Positions 26,426 to 35,139 of a DNA stretch of 64,000 nucleotides are shown here, piece by piece. Source of the stretch: Pseudosulfitobacter pseudonitzschiae (GTDB lineage: Bacteria > Pseudomonadota > Alphaproteobacteria > Rhodobacterales > Rhodobacteraceae). Position 1 is the first letter of the stretch, and every line of letters starts with the position of its first letter. The notes beneath the pieces are model-generated. The model was not told the DNA's origin, searched no databases, and saw nothing but the letters and a program-made list of their open reading frames with translations. The stretch is taken from contig NZ_FQVP01000002.1 in NCBI RefSeq assembly GCF_900129395.1, positions 620,001 to 684,000 of the forward strand. The letters are read 5' to 3'. A program made the translations under genes and the position numbers.

Positions 26426-28092
26426 CAAACCCGCGCCACAACCTCCGCGACGTATTTCCCGACACCGGCACGACGATCACCGCCAAAAGCTGGCTGACCG
26501 AAGCACCGATGCGGATGCTGATGAACAACCTGCACCCCGACGTGGCCGAGAACCCGCACGAGCTGGTGGTTTACGGCGGCATCGGCCGCGCCGCCCGCAC
26601 GTGGGAGGATTTCGACACCATCGTGGCTGCGCTGAAAGAGCTGGAAGACAACCAGACGCTGCTGGTGCAGTCGGGCAAACCCGTGGGCGTGTTTCAAACA
26701 CACAAGGACGCGCCGCGCGTGCTGATCGCCAACAGCAACCTTGTGCCGCATTGGGCCAATTGGGACCATTTCAACGAGTTGGATAAAAAGGGTCTGGCGA
26801 TGTACGGCCAGATGACCGCCGGGTCGTGGATCTATATCGGCACCCAAGGGATCGTGCAGGGCACCTATGAAACCTTCATGGAAGCGGGCCGCCAGCATTA
26901 CGAGGGCAACCTGAAAGGGCGCTGGATTCTCACCGGTGGCTTGGGCGGCATGGGGGGCGCGCAGCCGCTGGCGGCGGTGATGGCGGGCGCCTGCTGTCTG
27001 GCCGTGGAATGCGACGAAACCCGCGTCGATTTCCGCCTGCGCACCCGTTACGTCGATGAAAAGGCGCATACGTTGGATCAGGCGCTTGAGATGATCGAGA
27101 CCTGGACCAAGGCGGGCGAGGCAAAAAGCGTGGGCCTGATCGGCAATGCGGCGGATGTCTTTGCCGAACTGGTCGAACGCGGCATTCACCCCGACATCGT
27201 GACCGACCAGACCTCGGCCCACGATCCGGTGCACGGCTATCTGCCCCAAGGCTGGTCGGTGGCCGAATGGCGCGCCAAGCAGGAAAGCGACCCCAAGGCG
27301 GTCGAAAAAGCCGCCCGCGCGTCGATGAAAAACCACGTGGCCGCGATGGTCGATTTCTGGAACGCAGGGGTGCCGACGCTGGATTACGGCAACAACATCC
27401 GGCAGGTGGCGCAGGAAGAGGGGCTGGAGAACGCCTTTGCCTTCCCCGGTTTCGTGCCTGCCTATATCCGCCCGCTGTTCTGCCGTGGCATCGGCCCGTT
27501 CCGCTGGGCGGCGCTGTCGGGTGACCCCGAGGATATCTACAAGACCGACGCCAAGGTGAAGGAACTGATCGACGATCCGCACCTGCACAACTGGCTGGAC
27601 ATGGCGCGCGAACGCATCGCGTTCCAGGGGCTGCCCGCGCGCATCTGCTGGGTGGGCCTGGGCCTGCGTCACAAGCTGGGGCTGGCGTTCAACGAGATGG
27701 TCCGCAATGGCGAACTGTCGGCACCGGTTGTCATTGGCCGCGACCATCTGGATTCAGGCTCGGTCGCGTCCCCCAACCGCGAGACCGAGGCGATGAAGGA
27801 CGGGTCGGACGCGGTCAGCGACTGGCCGTTGCTGAACGCCATGCTGAACGTCGCCAGCGGTGCGACATGGGTATCACTGCACCACGGCGGCGGCGTCGGC
27901 ATGGGCTTTTCCCAGCATTCGGGCATGGTGATCTGCTGTGACGGGTCCGAGGACGCGGACCGCCGCCTTGCCAACGTGTTGTGGAACGATCCGGCGACCG
28001 GCGTCATGCGCCACGCCGATGCGGGATATGACATCGCTCTGGAGTGCGCGCGCGAAAACGGGCTGAACCTGCCCGGCATCCTGAAGGGCTGA
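26422..28092 (+). CDS. hutU: Urocanate hydratase
   Basis: A 556-residue NAD-containing enzyme that hydrates urocanate to imidazolone propionate. The NAD-binding glycine run [11 protein letters not shown] is near residues 173-183; [14 protein letters not shown] and [15 protein letters not shown] are strongly conserved family blocks. It is the last gene of hutIHGU. A 7-bp stem-loop follows the stop. Confidence 0.97.
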   Translation: MTNPRHNLRDVFPDTGTTITAKSWLTEAPMRMLMNNLHPDVAENPHELVVYGGIGRAARTWEDFDTIVAALKELEDNQTLLVQSGKPVGVFQTHKDAPRVLIANSNLVPHWANWDHFNELDKKGLAMYGQMTAGSWIYIGTQGIVQGTYETFMEAGRQHYEGNLKGRWILTGGLGGMGGAQPLAAVMAGACCLAVECDETRVDFRLRTRYVDEKAHTLDQALEMIETWTKAGEAKSVGLIGNAADVFAELVERGIHPDIVTDQTSAHDPVHGYLPQGWSVAEWRAKQESDPKAVEKAARASMKNHVAAMVDFWNAGVPTLDYGNNIRQVAQEEGLENAFAFPGFVPAYIRPLFCRGIGPFRWAALSGDPEDIYKTDAKVKELIDDPHLHNWLDMARERIAFQGLPARICWVGLGLRHKLGLAFNEMVRNGELSAPVVIGRDHLDSGSVASPNRETEAMKDGSDAVSDWPLLNAMLNVASGATWVSLHHGGGVGMGFSQHSGMVICCDGSEDADRRLANVLWNDPATGVMRHADAGYDIALECARENGLNLPGILKG

Positions 28093-28106
28093 ACAAATCA
28101 GCGGGA

Positions 28107-28131
28107 GCAGCGGGGGCGGACCCTCCGCTGC
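28107..28131. terminator. Stem-loop between convergent hutU and marR genes
   Basis: Arms GCAGCGG (28107-28113) and CCGCTGC (28125-28131) with an 11-base loop. No clear U-tract follows on either strand, so intrinsic termination is uncertain. Confidence 0.4.
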
Positions 28132-28139
28132 GCCGTTCC

Positions 28140-28604
28140 CTAAAAGTCGCGGCGCGTGGCGGTTTCGTCGAGATGGTCCAGAATCCGCAGGAAGGTGTCG
28201 ATGTCTTCATCGCTCAGGCCTTCTGTCATCGCATCCTGACGGCGCATCATGATCGGCAGGATCTTGTCCTTGATCGCGCGCCCTGCAGGCGTTGCCTTGA
28301 GAAGCTGGCGCCGCTGATCATTTTCATCCTGCGCGCTGGCGATATAGCCTTTTTCAACCAGCGCCTTGATCGACCGGCTGATCTGCGCCTTGTCCAGCCG
28401 GCTTTCCTGTACGATCTGGCTCATGGTGGCGGTCGACATGCTGCGCAGGATGTACAGGATGCGCCATTCCGTCAGTGTCAGATCGCTTAGATTGGACAGG
28501 ACATGCCCTGCTTGCGCGTTCAAGGCATTTTGCAGCTTCGAAATCCGGTAAGTTATGAACTGGCGCAATTCAAACTTAGCGACGGTTTTTTCGGTGTCTT
28601 TCAT
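28140..28604 (-). CDS. MarR-family transcriptional regulator
   Basis: A 154-residue protein with the MarR winged helix. The segment LTLTEWRILYIL near residues 43-54 leads the domain, the recognition helix is DKAQISRSIKALVEKGYI near 71-88, and the beta wing is QDENDQRRQLLKATPAGR. It converges on hutU and is divergent from the sigma-factor gene across 234 bp. A small palindrome TTGA-CTA-TCAA (28628-28638) lies upstream of its start and could be autoregulatory. The target is unknown. Confidence 0.9.
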   Translation of the reverse strand: MKDTEKTVAKFELRQFITYRISKLQNALNAQAGHVLSNLSDLTLTEWRILYILRSMSTATMSQIVQESRLDKAQISRSIKALVEKGYIASAQDENDQRRQLLKATPAGRAIKDKILPIMMRRQDAMTEGLSDEDIDTFLRILDHLDETATRRDF

Positions 28605-28838
28605 CGGGCCTCGGTATCCAAACTTATTTGACTATCAACAAACTCACAGTCCAATCCCGGATAAATTGAACTGCAAAGATATTGAAGCTCAATCCGTTGT
28701 CTTGTCAACGCCACCTAAGCCGCGTTGCCGCCCGCCCGGAGGCCTGCATCGCGACCATCCGCAGAAAAGCGCGCATCTTTCCAGCGCAATACCAAGATTA
28801 ACTGTTGAAACCCCGTGAGGCTGTGACACATATGGGGC

Positions 28839-29381
28839 ATGGACCATGCCGACCTGGAAGATTTGATATCGCGTTGCGCGCTTCGTGATCGGGCGGCGTT
28901 CGAAGCCCTGTTTGATGCCACATCGGCGAAACTTTTGGCGGTCTGCCTGCGTGTCTTGTCCAACAAGACCTCAGCAGAGGATGCCATGCAGGACGCATAT
29001 GTAAAAATCTGGACCCACGCGGGACGCTATCAGACCACCGGGCACAGCCCGATGACCTGGCTGATCACGATCGCGCGGAACACGGCCATTGACCAGCTGC
29101 GCAAACGCAAGTTCGCTTCGGATGTGGATGATCCGGCTCTGGCACTCGCCTCTGCCGAACCCGGACCCGAAGCGATGGCCGTGGCCGCATCTTCGGCGCG
29201 GCGGCTGTCGGGCTGTATGGACGAACTGCCGGCCGAACGTGCCGCTGCCGTGCGCGGCGCCTATCTGGATGGCCGCAGCTATGCCGAACTGGCTGAAGAA
29301 TTCAAACAACCGCTGAACACGATGCGCACCTGGTTGCGCCGTGGTCTGATCGCGTTGCGCGAGTGTATGTCCGATGGCTGA
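28839..29381 (+). CDS. ECF sigma factor, SigK-like
   Basis: A 180-residue sigma-70 family factor with region 2 (about 18-85, including SAEDAMQDAYVKIW and PMTWLITIARNTAIDQLRKR) and region 4 (about 125-175, DGRSYAELAEEFKQPLNTMRTWLRRG). Region 3 is absent, as in extracytoplasmic function sigmas. Its stop overlaps the start of an anti-sigma gene by 8 bp. The neighbouring RskA-type anti-sigma and fasciclin genes resemble the SigK-RskA-MPT70/83 arrangement of mycobacteria, where the sigma factor responds to redox state. Confidence 0.92.
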   Translation: MDHADLEDLISRCALRDRAAFEALFDATSAKLLAVCLRVLSNKTSAEDAMQDAYVKIWTHAGRYQTTGHSPMTWLITIARNTAIDQLRKRKFASDVDDPALALASAEPGPEAMAVAASSARRLSGCMDELPAERAAAVRGAYLDGRSYAELAEEFKQPLNTMRTWLRRGLIALRECMSDG

Positions 29382-30063
29382 TACACCGCTCACAGAAAAC
29401 GATCGCGCTCTGGCCGCTGAATACGCGCTGAGCCTGCTGGAGGGGCAAGAGGCCGAAATAGCCGCCCGCCGTTTGCGCGAGGACGCAAGCTTTGCCACCG
29501 AAGTCGTGGCCTGGCAGCGGGACCTGTCGGCGCTGGCCGATGCATTGGACCCGGTCCAGCCCTCGGCCGCGGCGCGCCGTGCGCTGATGGCGCGCGTGTT
29601 TGGCCGCAAACCCGCAAGCGCATTGCGGTGGCTGCGCCCGCCGATTTGGATCGGGCTGGCAGCGGCCGCGCTGGTCGCCGTGGCGCTGTTTGTCTATACG
29701 CCTGGACCGCTGCAACCCACGGGCCCCGTCTATACCGCGCAACTGACGCCCGAGCAGCGCAGTTTTGTGCTGACCGCGACATTGCAACCGGAGTCCGGCT
29801 TGCTCAATCTTGTGCGCAGCGACACCACGCCTCCACCCGCGGGCCGCGTGACCGAGCTGTGGGTGATTGCGCCCGATGCGGCACCCGTGTCGCTGGGTGT
29901 TGTGCCGCTTGAGGGTGAATGGCAGGTGTCCCTGCCGGAAAGCCTGCGCGCGGTGGCGGCCAGCCTGACGCTGGCGCTGTCGGATGAACCGACGGGCGGT
30001 TCGCCCACAGGCGCGCCAACCGGTGCCGTTCTGGCGGCGGCCGCGGTGGAACAAGCGCTTTAA
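29374..30063 (+). CDS. Anti-sigma factor, RskA type
   Basis: A 229-residue single-pass membrane protein. A cytoplasmic N-terminal domain (1-85) has AAEYALSLLEGQEAEIAARRL, typical of RskA sigma-binding domains, and no HxxxCxxC zinc motif. One span is at about 89-109. The periplasmic domain carries the RskA features VTELWVIAPDAAPVSLGVV near 160-180. It should hold the upstream sigma factor inactive at the membrane until a periplasmic signal leads to release (known for RskA, inferred here). Confidence 0.88.
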   Translation: MADTPLTENDRALAAEYALSLLEGQEAEIAARRLREDASFATEVVAWQRDLSALADALDPVQPSAAARRALMARVFGRKPASALRWLRPPIWIGLAAAALVAVALFVYTPGPLQPTGPVYTAQLTPEQRSFVLTATLQPESGLLNLVRSDTTPPPAGRVTELWVIAPDAAPVSLGVVPLEGEWQVSLPESLRAVAASLTLALSDEPTGGSPTGAPTGAVLAAAAVEQAL

Positions 30064-30110
30064 AAACAACGCCAAATCGTTCTTTCGAAAAAAAATCTGA
30101 AAAAAATGCA

Positions 30111-30139
30111 CGCCGCGTGAAACTTCACGCGGCGTTTTT
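30111..30139 (+). terminator. Rho-independent terminator after the anti-sigma gene
   Basis: A perfect 10-bp stem CGCCGCGTGA (30111-30120) and TCACGCGGCG (30125-30134), AACT loop, then TTTTT. It separates the sigma/anti-sigma pair from the fasciclin gene, which must therefore have its own promoter in 30140-30199. Confidence 0.92.
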
Positions 30140-30199
30140 GCGTGGCTCAGGTCAAGCAGGGGGGAAACGCCGCTGCACACAATAGGAAGGAATGAAGAT

Positions 30200-30751
30200 A
30201 TGACACCGTTCAAGACACTTGCTGCCCTTACCCTAAGCACTGTGCTGGCCACTTCTGCTTTTGCGGCCAACCCCGATGTGGGCGGCGCGCCCATGTTCGA
30301 AGACAAGAACATCATCGAAAACGCAGTGAATTCCGCGGATCACACAACGCTGGTCGCAGCGGTCAAAGCTGCCGATCTGGTTGATGCCCTGCAGGGCGCG
30401 GGCCCCTTTACGGTCTTTGCCCCCACCAACGCGGCCTTTGCGAAGCTGCCCGATGGCACCGTCGAAACACTGTTGATGCCTGAGAATAAAGACCTGCTGA
30501 CCAAGGTTCTGACGGCGCATGTCGTCGCGGGCGACCTGTCAGGGGCGACCCTGATGAGCAAGGCGAAGAATTCCAAAGATGGTTTCTTTCACTTGCAGAC
30601 CCTGTCGGGCGACGCGCTGTCGGCCCAGGTGAAAGGCAAGAACCTCTATATTTATGACGAAAACGGGAATGTCGGAAGAGTAACGATTGCGGATGTGAAC
30701 CAATCGAATGGCGTGATTCACGTCGTCGATGCGGTTCTTGTGCCGAAGTAA
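30200..30751 (+). CDS. Secreted fasciclin-domain protein
   Basis: A 183-residue protein with a signal peptide (cleavage near TSAFA-AN) and one FAS1 domain. H1-like block GPFTVFAPTNAAFAKLP is near 70-86 and the H2-like block NGVIHVVDAVLVP ends the protein. FAS1 proteins are usually exported adhesion or surface proteins. In mycobacteria the SigK targets MPT70 and MPT83 are FAS1 proteins, so this is the likely principal target of the sigma factor upstream (inference). An AGGAAGG ribosome site precedes the ATG. Confidence 0.92.
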   Translation: MTPFKTLAALTLSTVLATSAFAANPDVGGAPMFEDKNIIENAVNSADHTTLVAAVKAADLVDALQGAGPFTVFAPTNAAFAKLPDGTVETLLMPENKDLLTKVLTAHVVAGDLSGATLMSKAKNSKDGFFHLQTLSGDALSAQVKGKNLYIYDENGNVGRVTIADVNQSNGVIHVVDAVLVPK

Positions 30752-30863
30752 GTACCAGTGTGTTCCGACCGGGTTGGTCGCTGGCTCCCCATGTTGGCGG
30801 CCAACCCACTTTTATTGACTCGATCCCGTTCAAACCTACCTAAGTCTTGAAAGGATCACCTCC

Positions 30864-31340
30864 ATGTTACGCCGAAATTTTCTTGCCTCAGGTGCCGCGC
30901 TGGCCTTTGCCCGTCCGGGATTTTCCGCAGCCTCGGATGGCAAATTCGAGATCACCCGCACCGAAGCCGAATGGCGGGCGATGCTGACCGACACCGAATA
31001 TGCGGTCATGCGCGAAGAAGACACCGAGAAACCTTTTACCAGCCCTTTGAACGATGAAAAACGCGCAGGCGTGTTTCACTGCAAGGGCTGCGATCTGCCG
31101 CTGTATGACGCCAAGACCAAGTTCGACAGCGGCACCGGCTGGCCCAGCTTTTACGACAGCCTGCCGGACGCGATCGGAACCAAAGAGGACCGCAAGCTGC
31201 TGTTCTATGTGCGCACCGAATGCCATTGCAGCCGCTGCGGCAGTCACCTGGGGCACATATTCGATGACGGGCCGGCACCTACGGGCAAACGCCACTGCCT
31301 GAATGGTGTCAGCCTGACGTTCACGCCAGAGGCTGCGTGA
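30864..31340 (+). CDS. msrB: Tat-exported methionine-R-sulfoxide reductase
   Basis: A 158-residue MsrB with an N-terminal twin-arginine signal (RRNFLAS at residues 3-9), so it acts in the periplasm. The catalytic Cys145 is in KRHCLNGVSL. Structural zinc is bound by Cys73, Cys76, Cys122 and Cys125. It reduces methionine-R-sulfoxide in oxidised proteins. Most MsrB are cytosolic; export places this one with the fasciclin and sigma module. Its stop overlaps the DoxX-like gene in GTGA. How it is re-reduced in the periplasm is not shown; the DoxX-like partner is a candidate. Confidence 0.93.
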   Translation: MLRRNFLASGAALAFARPGFSAASDGKFEITRTEAEWRAMLTDTEYAVMREEDTEKPFTSPLNDEKRAGVFHCKGCDLPLYDAKTKFDSGTGWPSFYDSLPDAIGTKEDRKLLFYVRTECHCSRCGSHLGHIFDDGPAPTGKRHCLNGVSLTFTPEAA

Positions 31341-31693
31341 CAGGCTACCGCATCTGGTCTTTCCGCGCAGGGCGCGCCCTTTTGGGCGCGTTCTTTGCTG
31401 CGGGGGCTGTGCAAAAGATCACGGACCCGGGTCCCGCCATGGACCTGCTGCGCGGCATGGGACTGCCCGCCGTGCTGGTCTGGCCTGCTATGGCATTCAA
31501 TATGGCGGGGGCGTTTGCCCTGTGGTTCGGGACATACCTCAGCCTGATGGCTTTGGCGCTGGCCGCCTATTGCATGGTCACGTCGGTGTTTCACTACCTG
31601 CCCGACGACCCGTGGCAAATGACGATCTTCGTCAAGAACTGGGCGATTGCCGGAGGCCTTCTGGTGCTGGCAGGCCACCCGGACGCGCGCTGA
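31337..31693 (+). CDS. DoxX-like membrane protein
   Basis: A 118-residue protein with about four membrane helices, starting at GTG inside the end of msrB. The segments ALLGAFFAAGAVQKITDP and FVKNWAIAGGLLVLA match the DoxX family. DoxX proteins are linked to thiol and oxidant defence in other bacteria. Coupling to msrB suggests it supports reduction of the exported enzyme, directly or through the quinone pool (inference). Confidence 0.85.
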   Translation: MTGYRIWSFRAGRALLGAFFAAGAVQKITDPGPAMDLLRGMGLPAVLVWPAMAFNMAGAFALWFGTYLSLMALALAAYCMVTSVFHYLPDDPWQMTIFVKNWAIAGGLLVLAGHPDAR

Positions 31694-31739
31694 AAAAACA
31701 ACCCTTGGCTGTAAAATGTGACGCGGCTAACAATGCGAT

Positions 31740-32333
31740 ATGCGCGCACCTTTCTTTCTTTTTCTGATTTCCTGTATCGGCATCGCTGTGGCGCTGCTGC
31801 TGCCCGGCTGGTCCGATCTGTTGCTGGTTGCCGTTCCGATGGCGGTGGCCGCAGCGGTCCTGATTGCACCCCGCCCGCGAATTGCGCCAATACGGCGGCC
31901 CCCACCGGGAAAACCGCGTGCCGGTCAGCCTGTCATCCTCGACGGTTCGAACGTGATGTACTGGAAAACCGACAACCCCGATCTTGGCCCGGTGCGCGAT
32001 GTCATTGCCACGCTCATGGCCCGCGGCCTGTCGCCATCGGTGATCTTTGACGCCAATGCGGGCTATCTATTGTATGGAAAATACTGGCACGGCAACGATT
32101 TCGCCGCCGCCCTGAACCTGCCCGATGGTCGCGTGACCGTGGTGGACAAGGGCACGCCCGCTGACCCGCTGATCCTGCAAACCGCCCGCAAGACAGGCGC
32201 GCGCATCGTCACGAACGACCGCTACCGCGATTGGCTGAACCAGTTCCCCGAGGCCCGCAAACGCGGCCACCTGATCCGTGGTGGCTACCGCGACGGACCG
32301 CTTTGGCTTGACCTGCCAAAACCACAGGTTTGA
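31740..32333 (+). CDS. Membrane-anchored NYN-domain (Zc3h12a-like) ribonuclease
   Basis: A 197-residue protein with two close hydrophobic helices (about 4-22 and 26-43), a short Pro/Arg linker, then a PIN/NYN nuclease fold (about 63-190). Acidic residues typical of the metal centre are visible: Asp68 in VILDGSNV, Asp104 in VIFDANAGY, Asp142 in KGTPADPLI and Asp160 in IVTNDRYRDW. NYN domains cut RNA; membrane tethering would confine activity to the inner membrane face. No toxin-antitoxin partner is adjacent. The Shine-Dalgarno signal before ATG is weak. Confidence 0.8.
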   Translation: MRAPFFLFLISCIGIAVALLLPGWSDLLLVAVPMAVAAAVLIAPRPRIAPIRRPPPGKPRAGQPVILDGSNVMYWKTDNPDLGPVRDVIATLMARGLSPSVIFDANAGYLLYGKYWHGNDFAAALNLPDGRVTVVDKGTPADPLILQTARKTGARIVTNDRYRDWLNQFPEARKRGHLIRGGYRDGPLWLDLPKPQV

Positions 32334-32395
32334 TCTTCATCTTGCCAGGAAAACTCCGGGGGAGGCGCGCCAGCGCCGGGGCAGCGCCCCAAATC

Positions 32396-33166
32396 CTAGC
32401 CCCCGAACGGGTCCTCGGGGTACTGCACCCCCGCCAGATACAACCCCTGCGGCGGGCACACCGGTCCACAGGCCGCACGGTCCCGCGCCTCAAGCGCGCG
32501 GCGCACGTCGTCCGGCTGCCAGCCGCCGCTGCCCACACGCTCCAGCGTGCCGACAAAGCTGCGCACCTGATTGTGCAGGAACGACCGCGCCCGCACGGTG
32601 AACTGCGCTTCCGGCCCCCAATCGGTCTCGACGCGCACGATGTCCAGCGCGTCCAGCGTCTTGACCGGGCTTTCTGCCTGACAGATCGACGACCGGAAGG
32701 TGGTGAAATCATGCAGGCCCAGCAGATGCGCAGCCCCTTCGCGCATGGCATCCACGTCCAGCTGGTGGTTCACCCGCCACACCAGCCCGTTCTGATGGGT
32801 CAGGGGCGCACGGCGCATCAGCAGGCGGAACAGGTATTTCCGCTCCAGCGCCGAAAACCGCGCATGCCAGTCGTCGGGCACGGCGGCACAATCGACAATC
32901 GCCACGGGCGCGGGTTTCAAGTGATAATTGATCGCCTCGGACAGCCGAAACGGGTCCCAGTCCTTGTCCATGTCGCAATGCGCCACCTGCGCCAGCCCAT
33001 GAACGCCGGCATCGGTGCGCCCTGCGGCAGCGATGGTATGGGCGCGCGGTTCCAGTTTCGCCAGAGCAGCCTCGATGGCACCCTGAACCGATGGCTGGTC
33101 CGGTTGCCGCTGCCATCCGACGAATGGCGCACCATGATATTCGACTTTCAACGCATAACGGGGCAT
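32396..33166 (-). CDS. truA: tRNA pseudouridine(38-40) synthase
   Basis: A 256-residue TruA. The catalytic Asp52 lies in [19 protein letters not shown] and [14 protein letters not shown] are conserved RNA-binding and core segments. ATG at 33166 gives [19 protein letters not shown], the normal family start; an upstream ATG would add 17 unrelated residues. It is divergent from the YcjX operon. Confidence 0.96.
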   Translation of the reverse strand: MPRYALKVEYHGAPFVGWQRQPDQPSVQGAIEAALAKLEPRAHTIAAAGRTDAGVHGLAQVAHCDMDKDWDPFRLSEAINYHLKPAPVAIVDCAAVPDDWHARFSALERKYLFRLLMRRAPLTHQNGLVWRVNHQLDVDAMREGAAHLLGLHDFTTFRSSICQAESPVKTLDALDIVRVETDWGPEAQFTVRARSFLHNQVRSFVGTLERVGSGGWQPDDVRRALEARDRAACGPVCPPQGLYLAGVQYPEDPFGG

Positions 33167-33280
33167 GGCGCATGCCCTAGCGCCACGCGGCCCCACTGGC
33201 AAGCCTGTGGTGGACACCCTATGTTCACCTCAACAACATGCGTCACCTTTCGGGGTGATCGGGCAGAACAAGGGGACCAC

Positions 33281-34687
33281 GTGGTCATATCAGCAATAGC
33301 CGACAACCTGGTGCGCAGCGTCGAAAACATGCAGGACACGGTATCCGAGACATTTTTTGAACCCGTGGTCCGCCTTGGGGTCACGGGACTGGCGCGGTCG
33401 GGCAAGACGGTGTTCATCACATCTCTGGTTGCCAACCTGCTGGACCGGGGCCGCATGCCGCATCTGCTGGCGGCCTCCGAAGGGCGGATCGAGGCGGCAT
33501 TCCTGCAACCGCAGCCGGACGACACGGTGCCGCGGTTCGACTATGAAAGCCACCTTGGCGCATTGACCGCCGACCCTGCCCATTGGCCGGACAGCACGCG
33601 GCATATCTCGGAACTGCGGGTCAGCTTGCGGGTGCGCCCCAAGGGGCTGCTGGCGGGGCTGAAAGGGCCGCGCACGGTGCACATCGACATCGTGGATTAC
33701 CCCGGCGAATGGCTGCTGGACCTGACGCTGATGGACAAGACCTATGCCGAATGGTCCGCCGCCACGTTGAAATCCATCACCAGCCGCGAAGAGGCCGCCG
33801 GCTACCGCGCCAAGGTGGCGCAGGTGGATGGGTCGGCAAAGCTGGACGAGCCGCTAGCGCAGGATCTGGCCGCCAGCTTTGCCGCCTACCTGCAAGACGC
33901 GCGGCGGGCAGGCTATTCCGATTGCGCACCGGGGCGGTTCCTGTTGCCCGGCGATCTGGCGGGCTCTCCGGTCCTGACCTTTGCACCGCTGCCTGCCGGT
34001 GCTGCCCCGCGCGGGTCGCTGCTGCGCGAGATGGACCGCAGGTACGAGGCGTATAAGGCGCAGGTGGTCAAACCGTTTTTCCGCGACCATTTCGCCCGCA
34101 TCGACCGCCAGGTTGTGCTGGTCGATGCCTTGGGCGCGATCCACAACGGCCCTGCGGCATTGGAAGACCTGCGCGGCGCGCTGACCGAGATCCTGTCGGC
34201 CTTCCGCCCTGGTCGGAATGCGTTCCTGACGCGATTGCTGATGGGCAAACGGGTTGAAAAGATCCTCTTTGCCGCGACCAAGGCCGACCACCTGCACCAC
34301 AGCCAGCACGCGCAACTGACCGCGATCATGCAGGCACTGGTGCGCGACGCCACCGACAAGGCGCGCTTTGCGGGCGCTGACACACAATCGCTGGCCATTG
34401 CGTCGCTGCGTGCGACCACCGAAACGGATATGCCGCATGATGGCGAGACATTGGGCATGGTGCAGGGCAAGCTGCTGGACACCGGCAAGCAGGCGGCGTT
34501 CTTTCCCGGCCATCTGCCCAGCGATCCGTCGCACCTGTTGAACCCACAGCGCGGTGAAAACTGGCTGGCGGGGGATTATCAGGTGATGCGCTTTGCGCCC
34601 GCCGCGCTGACCCTGCGCCCCGGTGACGGGCCGCCGCACATCCGGCTGGACCGCGCCGCGCAATTCCTGATCGGGGACAAGCTATGA
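33281..34687 (+). CDS. YcjX-family GTPase-like protein (DUF463)
   Basis: A 468-residue YcjX-type P-loop protein. The phosphate loop GLARSGKTVF is at about residues 34-43, and HIDIVDYPGEWLLDL near 129-143 gives the Walker B/DxxG region. The family is stress-linked in enterobacteria, next to ycjF and the phage-shock genes. GTG at 33281 was chosen for its AAGGGGA site and the usual length; the frame remains open upstream across truA but without similarity. It overlaps the GNAT gene by ATGA and is two genes before the YcjF-like gene. Confidence 0.88.
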   Translation: MVISAIADNLVRSVENMQDTVSETFFEPVVRLGVTGLARSGKTVFITSLVANLLDRGRMPHLLAASEGRIEAAFLQPQPDDTVPRFDYESHLGALTADPAHWPDSTRHISELRVSLRVRPKGLLAGLKGPRTVHIDIVDYPGEWLLDLTLMDKTYAEWSAATLKSITSREEAAGYRAKVAQVDGSAKLDEPLAQDLAASFAAYLQDARRAGYSDCAPGRFLLPGDLAGSPVLTFAPLPAGAAPRGSLLREMDRRYEAYKAQVVKPFFRDHFARIDRQVVLVDALGAIHNGPAALEDLRGALTEILSAFRPGRNAFLTRLLMGKRVEKILFAATKADHLHHSQHAQLTAIMQALVRDATDKARFAGADTQSLAIASLRATTETDMPHDGETLGMVQGKLLDTGKQAAFFPGHLPSDPSHLLNPQRGENWLAGDYQVMRFAPAALTLRPGDGPPHIRLDRAAQFLIGDKL

Positions 34688-35139
34688 ACGCCGTTGAAAT
34701 CCGCGCCGCCCGTCCGCTGGATGCGGGCACCGTGGGGGCGATCCTTGGCGCGAATGTCGATGCAACCCCTTGGCTGCCCCGCGTCCATAGCCGCGCCGAA
34801 GAGGTGATGTTCGCCGCTGACATGATCGACGCAGGCTGGGTGACCACCGCGCGTACAGATGCTGGGGTGGTCGGGTTTCTGGCCTTGCAGGACACCGAGA
34901 TACAGGCGCTTTACGTCGCCCCCGAGGCGCAGAACCGTGCGGCGGGCACGGCCTTGCTGAACCATGCCAAGGCACGTCACAGGCGTTTGGGCCTGTGGTC
35001 CTTTGCCGCGAATGCAGGCGCGAACCGATTTTACGAACGCGCGGGCTTTCGGCCTGTGCAGCACACGGACGGCGCGGGCAATGACGTGGGTCTGCCCGAT
35101 GTCCGCTATGAATGGCATGCCGACAAGGAGACGTTGTAA
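34684..35139 (+). CDS. GNAT-family N-acetyltransferase
   Basis: A 151-residue GNAT. Motif A reads VAPEAQNRAAGTALLNHA near 79-96 and the acetyl-CoA loop matches Q/RxxGxG/A; the C-terminal NAGANRFYERAGFRP at about 108-122 is the classic motif B. The substrate is unknown. Its start overlaps ycjX and its stop overlaps the DUF697 gene by one base, so it is embedded in an operon whose outer genes are normally direct neighbours. Confidence 0.9.
   Translation: MNAVEIRAARPLDAGTVGAILGANVDATPWLPRVHSRAEEVMFAADMIDAGWVTTARTDAGVVGFLALQDTEIQALYVAPEAQNRAAGTALLNHAKARHRRLGLWSFAANAGANRFYERAGFRPVQHTDGAGNDVGLPDVRYEWHADKETL

Noticed and set aside
28804-28833. ECF-type autoregulatory promoter before the sigma-factor gene (TGAAAC ... 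)
   Set aside because: A -35-like TGAAAC is present, but the only candidate -10 would start transcription at the start codon, and the fasciclin upstream region does not share the spacing.
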